A DNA stretch of 14,721 nt from Candidatus Eiseniibacteriota bacterium (GCA_024276995.1 JAJRWB010000038.1:1-14721); one strand, 5' to 3'; shown: positions 1 to 8,141, counted from the stretch's first letter. Translations and numbers: made by a program. Notes: a model not told the origin generated them from the letters alone.

Positions 1-837
1 ATCAACCTTCTTTCGGAACGGCTCGTTTCGATGGAGAAGCAGCTCGGCTACCTCCTGCTCGAAAGGGACTGGAGCGATCCGACGGTGATCGCTCAGAACG
101 CCAGGATCGGCGAAACGCGCGACGAAATCAAAAAGATGATCCGTCGAGAGGCTGAGGCCGCCCTCGCCGACCGCTCCTCCGCCGTGCAGGACCTGACGGT
201 GGCCGCCGCGAAGGATAGGATCGTTCTCGACGCCCTCGAGACGAGACGGAGCACGTTGAACGCCCAATCGACCGGCGCACCCGGACCGGGCGCGGCCGAG
301 CTGAGCCGGCGGGCGGAACGGAAGCAGTATCTCGAAGAACAGCTGAGGATCAACGAGGATCTCCTCCGCTCGTTTCTCGACCAGGCGGCGGCGACGAAAA
401 TCACCGAGGCGGTGGAGAAGAACAGCGAGATCCGTTCGCTGAGAATCATCGACTCCCCCCGCTGGCCGACGAAACCGATCTATCCGAATAGGGCCCAATT
501 CTACGCGCTCGCCGTTCTCGCGGGACTGGCGTTCGGCGCGGTGTTCATGATCCTGCGCGAGTACCTCGATAATTCGATCCGCGACGTGAACGAAGCGGAG
601 GAACTGGTGGGCGCCCCGATTCTCGGCACCATTCCGCGGATCGATTTCGGCCAGCTCCCCGGAGGCCGGCCCCGTTTCGCACGCCCCCTCGTCTTCGCCG
701 TGGTCGGCGTGATCGCGGCGATCGCGGCGGTGGGTATCTACATCTACTTTGAAGGGAGCGGCAAGAGCGGTGACGATGAGAAGGCGGAAAGTTCGGCCTA
801 CGAGGGCGCAGCGGCGCGGCCCGACGCGGGGGCGTAA
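1..837 (+). CDS. Wzz/GumC-type polysaccharide chain-length determinant (5' partial)
   Basis: The frame is open from base 1, so the 278 visible residues are the C-terminal part; the first ATG, at base 31, is internal. Visible in order: a charged, probably coiled-coil periplasmic segment to about residue 140, a proline-rich stretch (PRWPTKPIYPNR, about 153-164), a membrane helix (about 166-188), the cytoplasmic sequence REYLDNSIRDVNEAEELVGAP and a conserved LGTIPRI. This order is the C-terminal signature of Wzz/GumC polysaccharide co-polymerases of the inner membrane, which set polymer length. An additional hydrophobic helix (about 230-250) follows, then a short acidic, Ala-rich tail. To my recollection, an extra terminal helix is typical of the XrtA-associated chain-length subfamily. 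The tyrosine kinase gene starts 3 bp after the TAA stop, its expected partner. The N-terminal Wzz domain and first membrane helix lie outside the window. Confidence 0.86.
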   Translation: MNLLSERLVSMEKQLGYLLLERDWSDPTVIAQNARIGETRDEIKKMIRREAEAALADRSSAVQDLTVAAAKDRIVLDALETRRSTLNAQSTGAPGPGAAELSRRAERKQYLEEQLRINEDLLRSFLDQAAATKITEAVEKNSEIRSLRIIDSPRWPTKPIYPNRAQFYALAVLAGLAFGAVFMILREYLDNSIRDVNEAEELVGAPILGTIPRIDFGQLPGGRPRFARPLVFAVVGVIAAIAAVGIYIYFEGSGKSGDDEKAESSAYEGAAARPDAGA

Positions 838-840
838 CCG

Positions 841-1521
841 ATGACTCCCGCCGCCGGCACCATTGTGACCCAGTTCGATCCGGAGACCCCTCTCGCCATC
901 GAGTTCCGCCGACTCTTCTCGCGGCTCAAGTATAAGGAGAACGGCAGGTCGACCACCCCTCTCCTCGTCACGAGCGCCAGCCACGGCGAAGGGAAGACCA
1001 CCACGGCCGCCTTTCTCAGTCTCACCATCGCGCGCCAATCGGACCAGCGTGTCTGCCTCGTCGACATGGACCTCCACCGGCCGAGAATGCACAAGCTTTT
1101 CAATCTGCCTCTCAAGAGCGGAAGCACCGAGCTGATCCAGGGCGTCGCCTCCCTCGAATCGGTGGCGAAGGAAACGGGGGAGGAGCGTCTTCGCGTGGTC
1201 ACCGCGGGAACCATGGTGCGCAGCCCCTCGTCGCTCTTCGAAACCGATCAGATCCGCGCCGCCATGACGACCCTTGCCGAAACGTACGACGTCGTGATCG
1301 TCGATTCCCCCCCACTCCTCCCGGTGAGCGATACGATGGTTCTCGCGCCGGAGGCGGAGGCGGTCCTTTTCGTTATTATGGCGGGGAAGACCCCCCGCGA
1401 TGTGGTGGTGCGCGGAAAAACGCTTCTCGCCGATGTGAACGCGCGGATCGCCGGGGTCGTGTTGAACAACTCGGATGGCGTCCTTCCTTACTATTATAAC
1501 TACAAATACTACGGATATTGA
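841..1521 (+). CDS. BY-type protein tyrosine autokinase (CpsD/CapB/EpsG-like)
   Basis: This 226-residue cytoplasmic P-loop ATPase would phosphorylate itself and control chain-length regulation together with the upstream Wzz-like protein. Visible motifs are Walker A (SASHGEGKTT, residues 45-54), Walker A' (VDMD, 74-77, followed by LHRPRMHKLF) and Walker B (VVIVDSPP, 151-158). The C-terminus is a tyrosine cluster with seven Tyr in the last ten residues (217-226), the usual autophosphorylation site. Length and motifs fit stand-alone BY-kinases such as CpsD, or the PEP-CTERM-locus kinase family, rather than the fused Wzc type. The ATG lies 3 bp after the preceding stop; the upstream GGGGG in GACGCGGGGGCG may serve as a ribosome-binding site. 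The segment EFRRLFSRLKY (21-31) matches the usual N-terminal lead-in of the family. The assignment is firm; the phosphorylation targets are inferred. Confidence 0.94.
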   Translation: MTPAAGTIVTQFDPETPLAIEFRRLFSRLKYKENGRSTTPLLVTSASHGEGKTTTAAFLSLTIARQSDQRVCLVDMDLHRPRMHKLFNLPLKSGSTELIQGVASLESVAKETGEERLRVVTAGTMVRSPSSLFETDQIRAAMTTLAETYDVVIVDSPPLLPVSDTMVLAPEAEAVLFVIMAGKTPRDVVVRGKTLLADVNARIAGVVLNNSDGVLPYYYNYKYYGY

Positions 1522-1522
1522 C

Positions 1523-2467
1523 ATGGACATCGAACTCTCCCTCGTAATACCGTTGTGGAACGAGGAGGGGAACGCTCGGCTTTTGTACGAACGGTGTCGC
1601 GCGGCGCTCGAGCGGCTCGGCCGGACGTGGGAGTTGCTCCTCGTCGACGACGGCTCGACCGACCGCACATGGCCGATTCTCGCTTCGCTCCACCGCCTTG
1701 ACGGTCGCGTGCGCGCCATCCGGTTGCGGAGGAATTTCGGACAAACCGCCGCACTCGCCGCCGGTTTCGATCACGCGCGGGGCTTGTACGTGATCACCAT
1801 GGACGGCGACCTCCAGAACGATCCGGACGACATCCCCGCTATTGTCGAGCAGATGGATGCCGGCTTCCAGGTGGTGAGCGGGTGGCGAAAGGACCGGAAA
1901 GAGAACTACCTGAAACGACGCCTTCCCTCGATGGTGGCGAACCGCCTCATCTCCTCCCTTTCCGGCGTCGCGCTCCACGACTACGGCTGCACGCTCAAGG
2001 GTTACCGGAAGGATATCGCCGCCCGGCTTCATCCGTACTCCGACATGCACCGTTTCCTGCCCGCCCTCGCCTCGCTGTCGGGCGCGCGCTATACGGAGAT
2101 CCCTGTTAAGGACCACCCGAGGCACAGCGGCGCGTCGAAGTACGGCCTCTCCCGGGTGGGAAAAGTATTCTTCGACATGATCGCCCTGAAGCTCCTCCTC
2201 CACTTCTCGACGAAGCCGCGCTACTGGTTCGGGTATCTCGCCGTTCCCTTCGGCCTGCTCGGGGCTCTATTCGGCATTTTCGCGGCGGTGGAAGCGTTCG
2301 CTCCGCCGGTGGATGGGCCGCAGGTGGTCTTCGCGGGCGGTTCATTCCTCTTTTTCTACCTGGGCTTCTACCTTTTCACCCTCGGCTGGATGGCGGAACT
2401 GATCTCGGCGAGCGGGAACTTCCGTTACGGCCGCCTCGCGTCCGGCGGCGGGGATGAGCCGTCATGA
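1523..2467 (+). CDS. Family 2 glycosyltransferase, DPM/ArnC/GtrB-like, with two C-terminal membrane helices
   Basis: This 314-residue GT-A enzyme probably moves a sugar from a nucleotide donor to a polyprenyl phosphate at the inner membrane. It shows LVIPLWNEE at the N-terminus, VDDGSTD (41-47), the metal-binding DxD as MDGDLQND (93-100), and HDYGCTLKGYRKDI and DHPRHSGASKYG, which are typical of the DPM1/ArnC/GtrB group. Two membrane helices follow (about 234-258 and 269-292). The ATG at 1523 is chosen because it lies 1 bp after the kinase stop and directly precedes the first beta strand; an in-frame start at 1475 would add 16 residues inside the kinase's tyrosine tail. No clear Shine-Dalgarno precedes 1523, so translation may depend on coupling. 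The overlapping downstream gene is a degenerate paralog. The sugar and acceptor cannot be read from sequence. Confidence 0.91.
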   Translation: MDIELSLVIPLWNEEGNARLLYERCRAALERLGRTWELLLVDDGSTDRTWPILASLHRLDGRVRAIRLRRNFGQTAALAAGFDHARGLYVITMDGDLQNDPDDIPAIVEQMDAGFQVVSGWRKDRKENYLKRRLPSMVANRLISSLSGVALHDYGCTLKGYRKDIAARLHPYSDMHRFLPALASLSGARYTEIPVKDHPRHSGASKYGLSRVGKVFFDMIALKLLLHFSTKPRYWFGYLAVPFGLLGALFGIFAAVEAFAPPVDGPQVVFAGGSFLFFYLGFYLFTLGWMAELISASGNFRYGRLASGGGDEPS

Positions 2468-3432
2468 CGGACAAGTCGTCTCCATTGAAGCTGTCGGTGC
2501 TCATCTACCTCCCCCGGTCGACACCGGGCCTGGCGATGGTCTTCGATTCAGTCGCCGAAGCACTCAGCGATAAGGAGCCGTACGAGATCATTCTCCTCGA
2601 CGATGGAACGGGGACGGGAAGGGAACTCGCCGGGGATGATCCCGGCAAGGGCGCCCCGTTTCGGGTCGTCCGTTTCGGCAGGCGCTTCGGCGAGTCGGTG
2701 GCGGTGGACGCGGGCATCCGGCTCGCGCGCGGCGATACGATCCTCACCCTTCCCGCCGTGCGCCCCCCCACGGCGGACGAAGTGCGGCGTCTGTGTTCTC
2801 TCGGCGGCGACACCGATCTTCTCATCGGCTACCGGACGGGCCATTGGAGCGGCCGGTTCGACAGGCTGCAGATGAAGGTTTTCTACGGCCTCACGCGCCG
2901 CGCCACGGGCACCCGCTTCAAGGATCTTTCGAGCGGTGTCCGCGCTTTCCGCCGGGAAGTGGCCGAGGAGATCGCCCTCTACGGGGAGATGATCCGTTTT
3001 CTCCCGATTCTCGCCGTCGGGAGGGGCTACGCGGTGGAGGAGTTCCCCGTGAGCGGCGCCGCGCCTCCCGGCAGCGGGGACGAGGAAACCGCCCGGAGGG
3101 AGAGCGTACTTCTTGCGCCGGGGACGTACCTCAACAGGCTCCTCGACGTACTCACCCTCTTTTTTCTCCTCCGGTTCACCCGCAAGCCGCTCCGCTTCTT
3201 CGGCGCCGTCGGTTCGACACTCCTCGTGCCGGGACTTCTCCTCGACGTGTGGCTCTTTCTCGAGAGGATCATCACCGGCGAGCCTCTCGCGGGACGCCCG
3301 ATTCTCTTGCTGGGCATCCTTCTCACCGTGCTCGGCGTCCAGACGATCTCGATCGGTCTGATTGGCGAGATGATCATCTTCACCCACTCGAGAGAGATCC
3401 GTGACTACAGCGTCCGGGAGGTTCTCGAATGA
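2464..3432 (+). CDS. GT2-like paralog lacking the DxD motif (possible pseudo-glycosyltransferase)
   Basis: This 322-residue protein has the same architecture as the preceding GT2 and can be aligned by eye along its length: YEIILLDDG (40-48) with WELLLVDDG, RRFGESVAVDAG with RNFGQTAALAAG, KDLSSGVRAFRREV with HDYGCTLKGYRKDI, MIRFLPILA with MHRFLPALA, and two C-terminal membrane helices. The catalytic region differs. Where the neighbour has T-M-D-G-D-L-Q, this protein has T-L-P-A-V-R-P (95-101), so both metal-binding aspartates are missing. The sequence after VDDG is also altered (GTGTG instead of STD). The reading frame is intact and starts with an ATGA overlap, so it is not simply decaying. 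It may be an inactive partner subunit of the neighbouring enzyme, or a metal-independent variant; the first seems more likely. Function is inferred only. Confidence 0.82.
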   Translation: MTDKSSPLKLSVLIYLPRSTPGLAMVFDSVAEALSDKEPYEIILLDDGTGTGRELAGDDPGKGAPFRVVRFGRRFGESVAVDAGIRLARGDTILTLPAVRPPTADEVRRLCSLGGDTDLLIGYRTGHWSGRFDRLQMKVFYGLTRRATGTRFKDLSSGVRAFRREVAEEIALYGEMIRFLPILAVGRGYAVEEFPVSGAAPPGSGDEETARRESVLLAPGTYLNRLLDVLTLFFLLRFTRKPLRFFGAVGSTLLVPGLLLDVWLFLERIITGEPLAGRPILLLGILLTVLGVQTISIGLIGEMIIFTHSREIRDYSVREVLE

Positions 3433-4451
3433 AGGTCGTCCGTCTCGAGCCGGGACGGAAGGGCGACTGGAACGATTTCGTCGCCACCGCCGGAGGCACG
3501 GTCGGTCACCGCGTCGAATGGGCCTCCATCCTCTCCGATGCACTCGGACAAGCACCCCGGTCTCTCCTCGCCGAGGAGGGGGGACGGATCGAGGGGATTC
3601 TTCCCCTCGCACTCGTGGAGGGGATCATCGGCGGAAGGGCTCTCGTTTCGTTGCCGTGGCTCGATGCGGCGGGTCCTCTCGCCCGGAGCGCCGCCGCCGC
3701 TACCGCGCTTCTCGACGAGGCGCGCAACATCGCCGACAGTGAAGACTGCTCGTACGTCGAAATCCGGTCGCTCCGGACATTCGATTTTCCCGGCCCGGTG
3801 CTTCGAACGAAGGTTCTGATGCACCTGCGGCTCGACGAACCGGAGCGGATGTGGAAACAGTTTTCGGCGAAAGTGCGCAACCAGGTGCGCAAGGCGGAGA
3901 AGAGCGGTCTCGTCGCTTCCGTCGCCGGCGCAGAGGAACTCGACGCTTTCTACCGCGTCTTTTCGAGGAACATGAGGGATCTCGGCGTCCCCGTCTGGAG
4001 CCGGCGGTTCTTCCGACTGATCCTGGAGCGCTTCGGCGACGACGCGTGTCTCGTCTTGGTAAAGCGCGACGGCTCCGCCGTCGGGGGCGGCCTCCTTCTT
4101 CTCCACAACGGCACCGCCCTCGTGCCGAGCGCATCGTCGCTGCGAAGCGAATTCACCCGCTGTCCGAACCATCTTCTCTATTGGACCGCCCTCGTCGAGT
4201 CGCGCCGGCGCGGCGCCGTCCTCTTCGACTTCGGACGGTCCTCCCCGGGAAGCGGTACGTGGCGTTTCAAGAAGCAGTGGGGGAGCGTGGAGATCCCGTG
4301 CCACTGGCACTACTACCTGCGCAAAGGGGCGCGTCCGCCCGAGCGGAACACGTCGAGCCGAAAGCTCCGGTTCGCCGTGGAGACGTGGAAGCGCCTTCCC
4401 CTTCCGATCGCGAACCGCTTGGGCCCGATGCTCGTCCGGAGGATCCCGTGA
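3429..4451 (+). CDS. FemAB-family acyl/aminoacyl transferase-like protein (XrtA/PEP-CTERM-associated type)
   Basis: This 340-residue protein has the double GNAT-fold pattern of FemAB-like proteins. Key stretches are VRNQVRKAEKSGL (149-161), FSRNMRDLGVPVWSRRFF, and the C-terminal DFGRSSPGSGTWRFKKQWG (267-285), the hallmark of the FemAB-related family found in exosortase/PEP-CTERM EPS loci. The family is thought to transfer an acyl or aminoacyl group, but its substrate in EPS loci is not established. It begins with ATG overlapping the previous stop (ATGA) and ends in a GTGA overlap with the next gene, so it belongs to the same transcript. No signal peptide or membrane helix is seen, so it is probably cytoplasmic. 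It is the strongest clue in the window for an exosortase-linked cluster. Modification of a lipid-linked sugar is my inference. Confidence 0.86.
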   Translation: MKVVRLEPGRKGDWNDFVATAGGTVGHRVEWASILSDALGQAPRSLLAEEGGRIEGILPLALVEGIIGGRALVSLPWLDAAGPLARSAAAATALLDEARNIADSEDCSYVEIRSLRTFDFPGPVLRTKVLMHLRLDEPERMWKQFSAKVRNQVRKAEKSGLVASVAGAEELDAFYRVFSRNMRDLGVPVWSRRFFRLILERFGDDACLVLVKRDGSAVGGGLLLLHNGTALVPSASSLRSEFTRCPNHLLYWTALVESRRRGAVLFDFGRSSPGSGTWRFKKQWGSVEIPCHWHYYLRKGARPPERNTSSRKLRFAVETWKRLPLPIANRLGPMLVRRIP

Positions 4452-5854
4452 GTCGTGATATTTGGCACTCCCCTCCGCCGCCGGGGGCGCCGAAGACGAT
4501 CTGGCCCGCCGTCCTCATGGCGGTCGGCCTCGGCGTCGCGGCGGGAGGCGCCATCCTCTTCCTCAACATCCCCATCGCCGTCGGTACGGCGGCCGCCCTG
4601 GGCCTCGTTCCCGGCCTCGCGCTTCTGATCGCCATTCTCCGCTATCCCTTCGTCGGCCTCCTGTTGATTTTCTTCTTCACCTACGTCCGTCCCCAGGACA
4701 TCGTCACCGCGCTGAGACCGCTTCATCTCCCCATGCTCTCCACGGCGGGACTCTTCGCGCTCGCCGTTTTCAACATCGTCCGGAACCGGGACAAGAGCGT
4801 CCTATGGCCGGGGGGGATGACGATCTTCACCCTCATCCTCGCCCTCATGGCGATCGGCGTCATCACTTCGGTGAACAACTACTGGGCGTTTCAGTACTTC
4901 CGCGACATGGTCCTCATGGCGGTGTTCGTCTTTCTCATCGTGAACCTCGTCACCACGTCCACGGAAATGCGCCGCGTGATCGGTCTCATGGTGGCGGCGC
5001 ACGCTTATTTCTGTCTGAAGGGACTCGGCCAATTCGCCGCAGGGAACGTGTTCGGCACCACCGGCACGGTGGGCTCCGGGTTTCTCGGAGACGAAAACGA
5101 TTTCGCCCTCGCTCTGATCGTGATGTTCCCCTTCGTCTTCTTCTCGATCCAGCGCTCGAAGAGCGGGGCGCGCCGCTTTCTTTGGACGGCGCTCTCCCTT
5201 CTTGTCCTTCTCACCACCATGGCGACCATGTCGCGCGGGGGATTCGTCGGCATGGCGGTTACTCTGTTCGTCTGCTGGGTGATGAGCGCGAACAAGATCC
5301 GCAACGCGGCTGTTCTTCTCTTCCTCATCCTCGTCGTCGCCGTCGCCGCCCCGAAGCGCTACATGCGTGAAATCGAATCGATCCGGAACACCGGCGAGGG
5401 AACGGCCGACCTTCGCGTGAAATACTGGCGGGCGGGCCTTAAGATGTACGCGGAGCATCCCTTGATCGGTGTGGGCCAGGGAAACTCCGGCGCCCTCCTT
5501 CCGATCTATATGGACGTTCCCGACGCGAACACGAAATGGGGACGCGCCATGCACGGTACGATCCCTCTCCTTCTCGCCGAGCTCGGAACGATCGGCTTCC
5601 TCCTTTACGCCGCCTTCTTCTTCCAAACCGTGTGGTACGTGAGAAGGATGGTCCGCTACCCGATCGACGATCCGGACGAGAGGGTTTACGCCCGATACCT
5701 CTCGCAGAGCACCTTCGCCGCCATGCTCGGTTTCCTCGCGTGCTCCGCGTTTCTTTCGGCGCTCTATTATCCGCACCTGTACATTCTTGCCGGTATCGCC
5801 ATGGCGGGCGAGAGGATCGCGGCAACGGCGGCTCAGGGGGGCCTGAAGACGTGA
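4448..5854 (+). CDS. O-antigen polymerase/ligase family membrane protein (Wzy/WaaL-like)
   Basis: This 468-residue polytopic inner-membrane protein is hydrophobic over most of its length. A short cytoplasmic N-terminus (WHSPPPPGAP) is followed by roughly ten or more helices. The Wzy_C-type signature is visible: MSRGGFVGM (from 261), then a large hydrophilic loop with HPLIGVGQGNSG (from 337) and MHGTIPLLLAELG (His 369, Glu 377), a pattern shared by Wzy polymerases and WaaL/O-glycosylation ligases. VRPQDIV after the third or fourth helix resembles the exosortase-associated ligase group. GTG at 4448 is chosen because it gives the GTGA overlap with the femAB stop. The same frame stays open far upstream inside femAB, but that part is charged and unrelated to the family. 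Polymerase and ligase cannot be separated by sequence alone; polymerase is likelier given the Wzz partner. Confidence 0.83.
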   Translation: MSRDIWHSPPPPGAPKTIWPAVLMAVGLGVAAGGAILFLNIPIAVGTAAALGLVPGLALLIAILRYPFVGLLLIFFFTYVRPQDIVTALRPLHLPMLSTAGLFALAVFNIVRNRDKSVLWPGGMTIFTLILALMAIGVITSVNNYWAFQYFRDMVLMAVFVFLIVNLVTTSTEMRRVIGLMVAAHAYFCLKGLGQFAAGNVFGTTGTVGSGFLGDENDFALALIVMFPFVFFSIQRSKSGARRFLWTALSLLVLLTTMATMSRGGFVGMAVTLFVCWVMSANKIRNAAVLLFLILVVAVAAPKRYMREIESIRNTGEGTADLRVKYWRAGLKMYAEHPLIGVGQGNSGALLPIYMDVPDANTKWGRAMHGTIPLLLAELGTIGFLLYAAFFFQTVWYVRRMVRYPIDDPDERVYARYLSQSTFAAMLGFLACSAFLSALYYPHLYILAGIAMAGERIAATAAQGGLKT

Positions 5855-7023
5855 CCTATCTCCCTCCCGCGGGAACGCCCCTTCACGGAACCGATATCCG
5901 CCGCGCGCTTTCCGGCGTGATCCGCCCCGCCACCGCGGAACGTCTCCTCGTGGAACGACTCGAACGTCTCTTCCCCGGTTCGTCGGTCACCCTCTCCTCG
6001 TCCGGACGGGCGGCGCTGACCCGGGCCCTCTCGGCGTGCCGGAGAGCGAAGGAAGGTCGAGACGAAGTTCTCATCGGGGGATTCACCTGCTGGTCGGTCG
6101 CCGCGTCGGTGCGACGCGCCGGCCTCACGATCCGCCTTGCCGATATCGATCCCGTCACCCTCGATTTCGATGAGACGTACCTTGGGAGAATCGACGGGAG
6201 CCGTCTCCTCGCGGTGGTGACCCATCATCTTCTCGGCTATCCGAACCGGATCGCCCCCCTGGAGGAGTTCGCCCGTCGGTGGGGCGCCTTTCTCATCGAC
6301 GACGCCGCCCAGGGCTTCGGGGCGCGCATCGATGGAAGGAGGGTCGGGTCGGCGGGAGAAGCGGCGATCCTCTCGTTCGGGAGGGGGAAGGGACTCGCCG
6401 CCCTCGGCGGAGGGGCGCTCCTCGCACGTCCGGATTCGCCGATCGCCCCGATCGCCCGGGAAGAGGGCCGCCCCCTTCGCGGCTGGTCGATCTTTGCCGG
6501 GGCGCTCGGCCACCGCGTCTTCTTCCATCGAACGCGCTACTCCCTCCCGGCCCGCCTCGGCGCGCTTGGCATCGGCATGACCCTTTACGACGAAAGCTTC
6601 GGGCGGCGACCCATCGCCGGGTATGCCGCCGCCCTCGCGGAACGACTCGCCGCTTCTCTCGACCCGCTCTTCGCCCACCGGTGCGCCGCGGCCCGCCATT
6701 ACGATTCTCTTCTCGACGGCGCCCGCAACGCGGTACCGATCGCGATCGTCCCGGGCGGCGAGGGTGCGTATCTTCGCTACGGCGTACGGGTCGGCGCCGG
6801 CGCCGCCGAGATCGTTCGCCGCGGCCGGCCTCTCGGGATCGGGCGGCTCTACCCGGGACCGGTCACCGCCATCCCCGGCCTTCCCCGAAGGGCGATCGCC
6901 GGCGAAGCGTCCCTGACCGGGAGCGAGGAAGTCGCCCGGACTCTCGTCACCCTCCCGACCCACCCGCTCGTCTCGGCGGACGATCGCACCGCCGCCGCCC
7001 GGTTCGTGGAGGAGGAATCTTGA
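5851..7023 (+). CDS. DegT/DnrJ/EryC1/StrS-type PLP-dependent sugar aminotransferase
   Basis: This 390-residue fold-type I PLP enzyme probably aminates a nucleotide keto-sugar for the repeat unit. Supporting motifs are LSSSGRAALTRAL near the N-terminus (substrate/PLP phosphate region), LADIDPVTLDFD, LIDDAAQGFGA (Asp 150/151, the PLP-ring aspartate region) and LSFGRGKGLAALGGGAL with Lys 180 as the likely Schiff-base lysine. This corresponds to SF-x-x-x-K-x-L-x-x-G-x-GG in DegT proteins. Length fits the family. The GTG at 5851 overlaps the previous stop (GTGA) and is followed directly by YLPPAGTPLHGTDI, a plausible N-terminus; the frame also runs open upstream inside the polymerase gene. No partner dehydratase or oxidoreductase for making the keto-sugar is present in the window, so the substrate is unknown. 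A non-aminating (dehydratase) DegT relative is less likely because Lys 180 is kept. Confidence 0.85.
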   Translation: MTYLPPAGTPLHGTDIRRALSGVIRPATAERLLVERLERLFPGSSVTLSSSGRAALTRALSACRRAKEGRDEVLIGGFTCWSVAASVRRAGLTIRLADIDPVTLDFDETYLGRIDGSRLLAVVTHHLLGYPNRIAPLEEFARRWGAFLIDDAAQGFGARIDGRRVGSAGEAAILSFGRGKGLAALGGGALLARPDSPIAPIAREEGRPLRGWSIFAGALGHRVFFHRTRYSLPARLGALGIGMTLYDESFGRRPIAGYAAALAERLAASLDPLFAHRCAAARHYDSLLDGARNAVPIAIVPGGEGAYLRYGVRVGAGAAEIVRRGRPLGIGRLYPGPVTAIPGLPRRAIAGEASLTGSEEVARTLVTLPTHPLVSADDRTAAARFVEEES

Positions 7024-8141
7024 ACGCTGTGGAAGCCGTTTTCCGGCTCGCCGCCGGTGTCATCCTATACGCCTACGTGCTCTACCCCGCGATTCTGGCG
7101 CTCCTCGCGCGTTTCTTCGGTCGCCCGGCGCGGCGGGAAGATATCACCCCCGAGCTGACGATCCTCATCCCGGTGCACAATCAGCCGGATGCGATTCGCG
7201 AGAAGCTCGAGAACACCCTCCGGCTCGACTACCCGAAGGAGAAGATGCACATCGTCGTGAGCAGCGATGGGTCGGACGACGGCACGTCCGACGTCGTTCG
7301 ATCGTTCGCCGATCGGGGTGTCGAACTGGTCGAGTCGCCACGGCGCGAGGGGAAGGTGGCCGCCCAGCTGCGGGCGCTCCCGTCGATCCGCGGCGAGGTG
7401 GCCGTATTCACCGACGCATCGATTCTCCTCGACCGCACGTCGCTTCGTTCGATCGTCCGGCCCTTCGCCGACCGGGCCGTCGGCTGTGTATCGAGCGAGG
7501 ATGCTGTGCCCGGCGGGGGGGAGGGAGCGTACGTTCGCTACGAGATGTTTCTCCGCAGACTCGAGGGGAACGTCCACACGTTGATCGGTGTGAGCGGTTC
7601 GTTCTACGCGGTCAGGAGTTCTCTCGTCGAGCCGACCGATCCGCGCTACACCCGCGATTTCCTCGTTCCCCTCACGGTGATCGGCCGGGGGTATCGTGTG
7701 GTGAGCGAGCAAGGCGCGGTGGGACGTTACCTTCCCGCGTCTTCGAGTTCGTCCGAGTTCCGCCGGAAGGTCCGCACCGTCATGAGAGGGATGGATGTTC
7801 TCCTCTACAAGCGCGATCTTCTCGACCCCTTCAAACATCCCTTCGCGGCGTGGGCGCTCTTCTCCCATAAGATCGCCCGCTGGCTCGTTCCCCCGGCGAT
7901 GATCGCAGCCCTCGTCTCCTGCGCCTTTCTCTCGCGCGAACCGCTCTACGCCCTTCTCCTGGCGGCGCAGGGGGCGCTCTATGCCGGCGCCTTGGCGGCG
8001 GCGGCCTTGCCGGGCGCGAGTCGCCTCCTTCCTTTACGGGCGGCGCTCTTCTTCCTCGTTACCAACGGCGCGATTCTCGCGGCATGGGTCCGCTATCTTT
8101 CCGGCCACCGGGCCGTGGTGTGGGAGCCGACGAAACGATGA
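7020..8141 (+). CDS. Membrane-anchored family 2 glycosyltransferase
   Basis: This 373-residue processive-type GT2 has an N-terminal membrane helix (about residues 8-28), a cytoplasmic GT-A domain and two to three C-terminal helices from about residue 285. Motifs are LTILIPVHNQP, SSDGSDDGT (81-89), FTDAS (130-134, DxD-equivalent region), GVSGSFYAVR, TRDFLVPL (acid-base region) and RRKVRTVMRG (248-257), the counterpart of the QxxRW-type motif in this subfamily. The C-terminus VWEPTKR is typical of the group. The start is TTG at 7020, in a TTGA overlap with the aminotransferase stop, preceded by GGAGGAGGAATC, a strong well-spaced ribosome-binding site; GTG at 7029 is a poorer alternative. It probably adds or polymerises sugars of the EPS backbone. 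Linkage and donor are not readable. Confidence 0.87.
   Translation: MNAVEAVFRLAAGVILYAYVLYPAILALLARFFGRPARREDITPELTILIPVHNQPDAIREKLENTLRLDYPKEKMHIVVSSDGSDDGTSDVVRSFADRGVELVESPRREGKVAAQLRALPSIRGEVAVFTDASILLDRTSLRSIVRPFADRAVGCVSSEDAVPGGGEGAYVRYEMFLRRLEGNVHTLIGVSGSFYAVRSSLVEPTDPRYTRDFLVPLTVIGRGYRVVSEQGAVGRYLPASSSSSEFRRKVRTVMRGMDVLLYKRDLLDPFKHPFAAWALFSHKIARWLVPPAMIAALVSCAFLSREPLYALLLAAQGALYAGALAAAALPGASRLLPLRAALFFLVTNGAILAAWVRYLSGHRAVVWEPTKR

Noticed and set aside
700-730. Repeated GCGATCGC-like octamers (also around 6737, 8915 and 10288) as HIP1-type repeats
   Set aside because: They are few, irregularly placed and expected from common Ile/Ala/Asp/Arg codons in GC-rich coding DNA.
2548-3612. 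Long minus-strand open frame opposite the second GT2 and the femAB start
   Set aside because: It is rich in Arg, Glu and Pro with no family motif, crosses two real genes, and is the expected shadow of GC-rich codon use on the plus strand. The same applies to other long antisense frames, such as 4802-5776, 5833-6963 and 8093-9043.
3851-4447. Upstream extension of the Wzy/WaaL-like frame through the femAB gene
   Set aside because: The extension is Arg/Pro-rich and unrelated to the family, and would overlap almost 600 bp of a well-supported gene. The GTG at 4448 gives a 4-bp overlap and a sensible N-terminus.
6279-7019. Upstream extension of the membrane-anchored GT2 frame through the aminotransferase gene
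   Set aside because: It is low-complexity Arg-rich sequence in a shadow frame. The TTG at 7020 has a strong GGAGGAGG ribosome-binding site and starts just before the first membrane helix.
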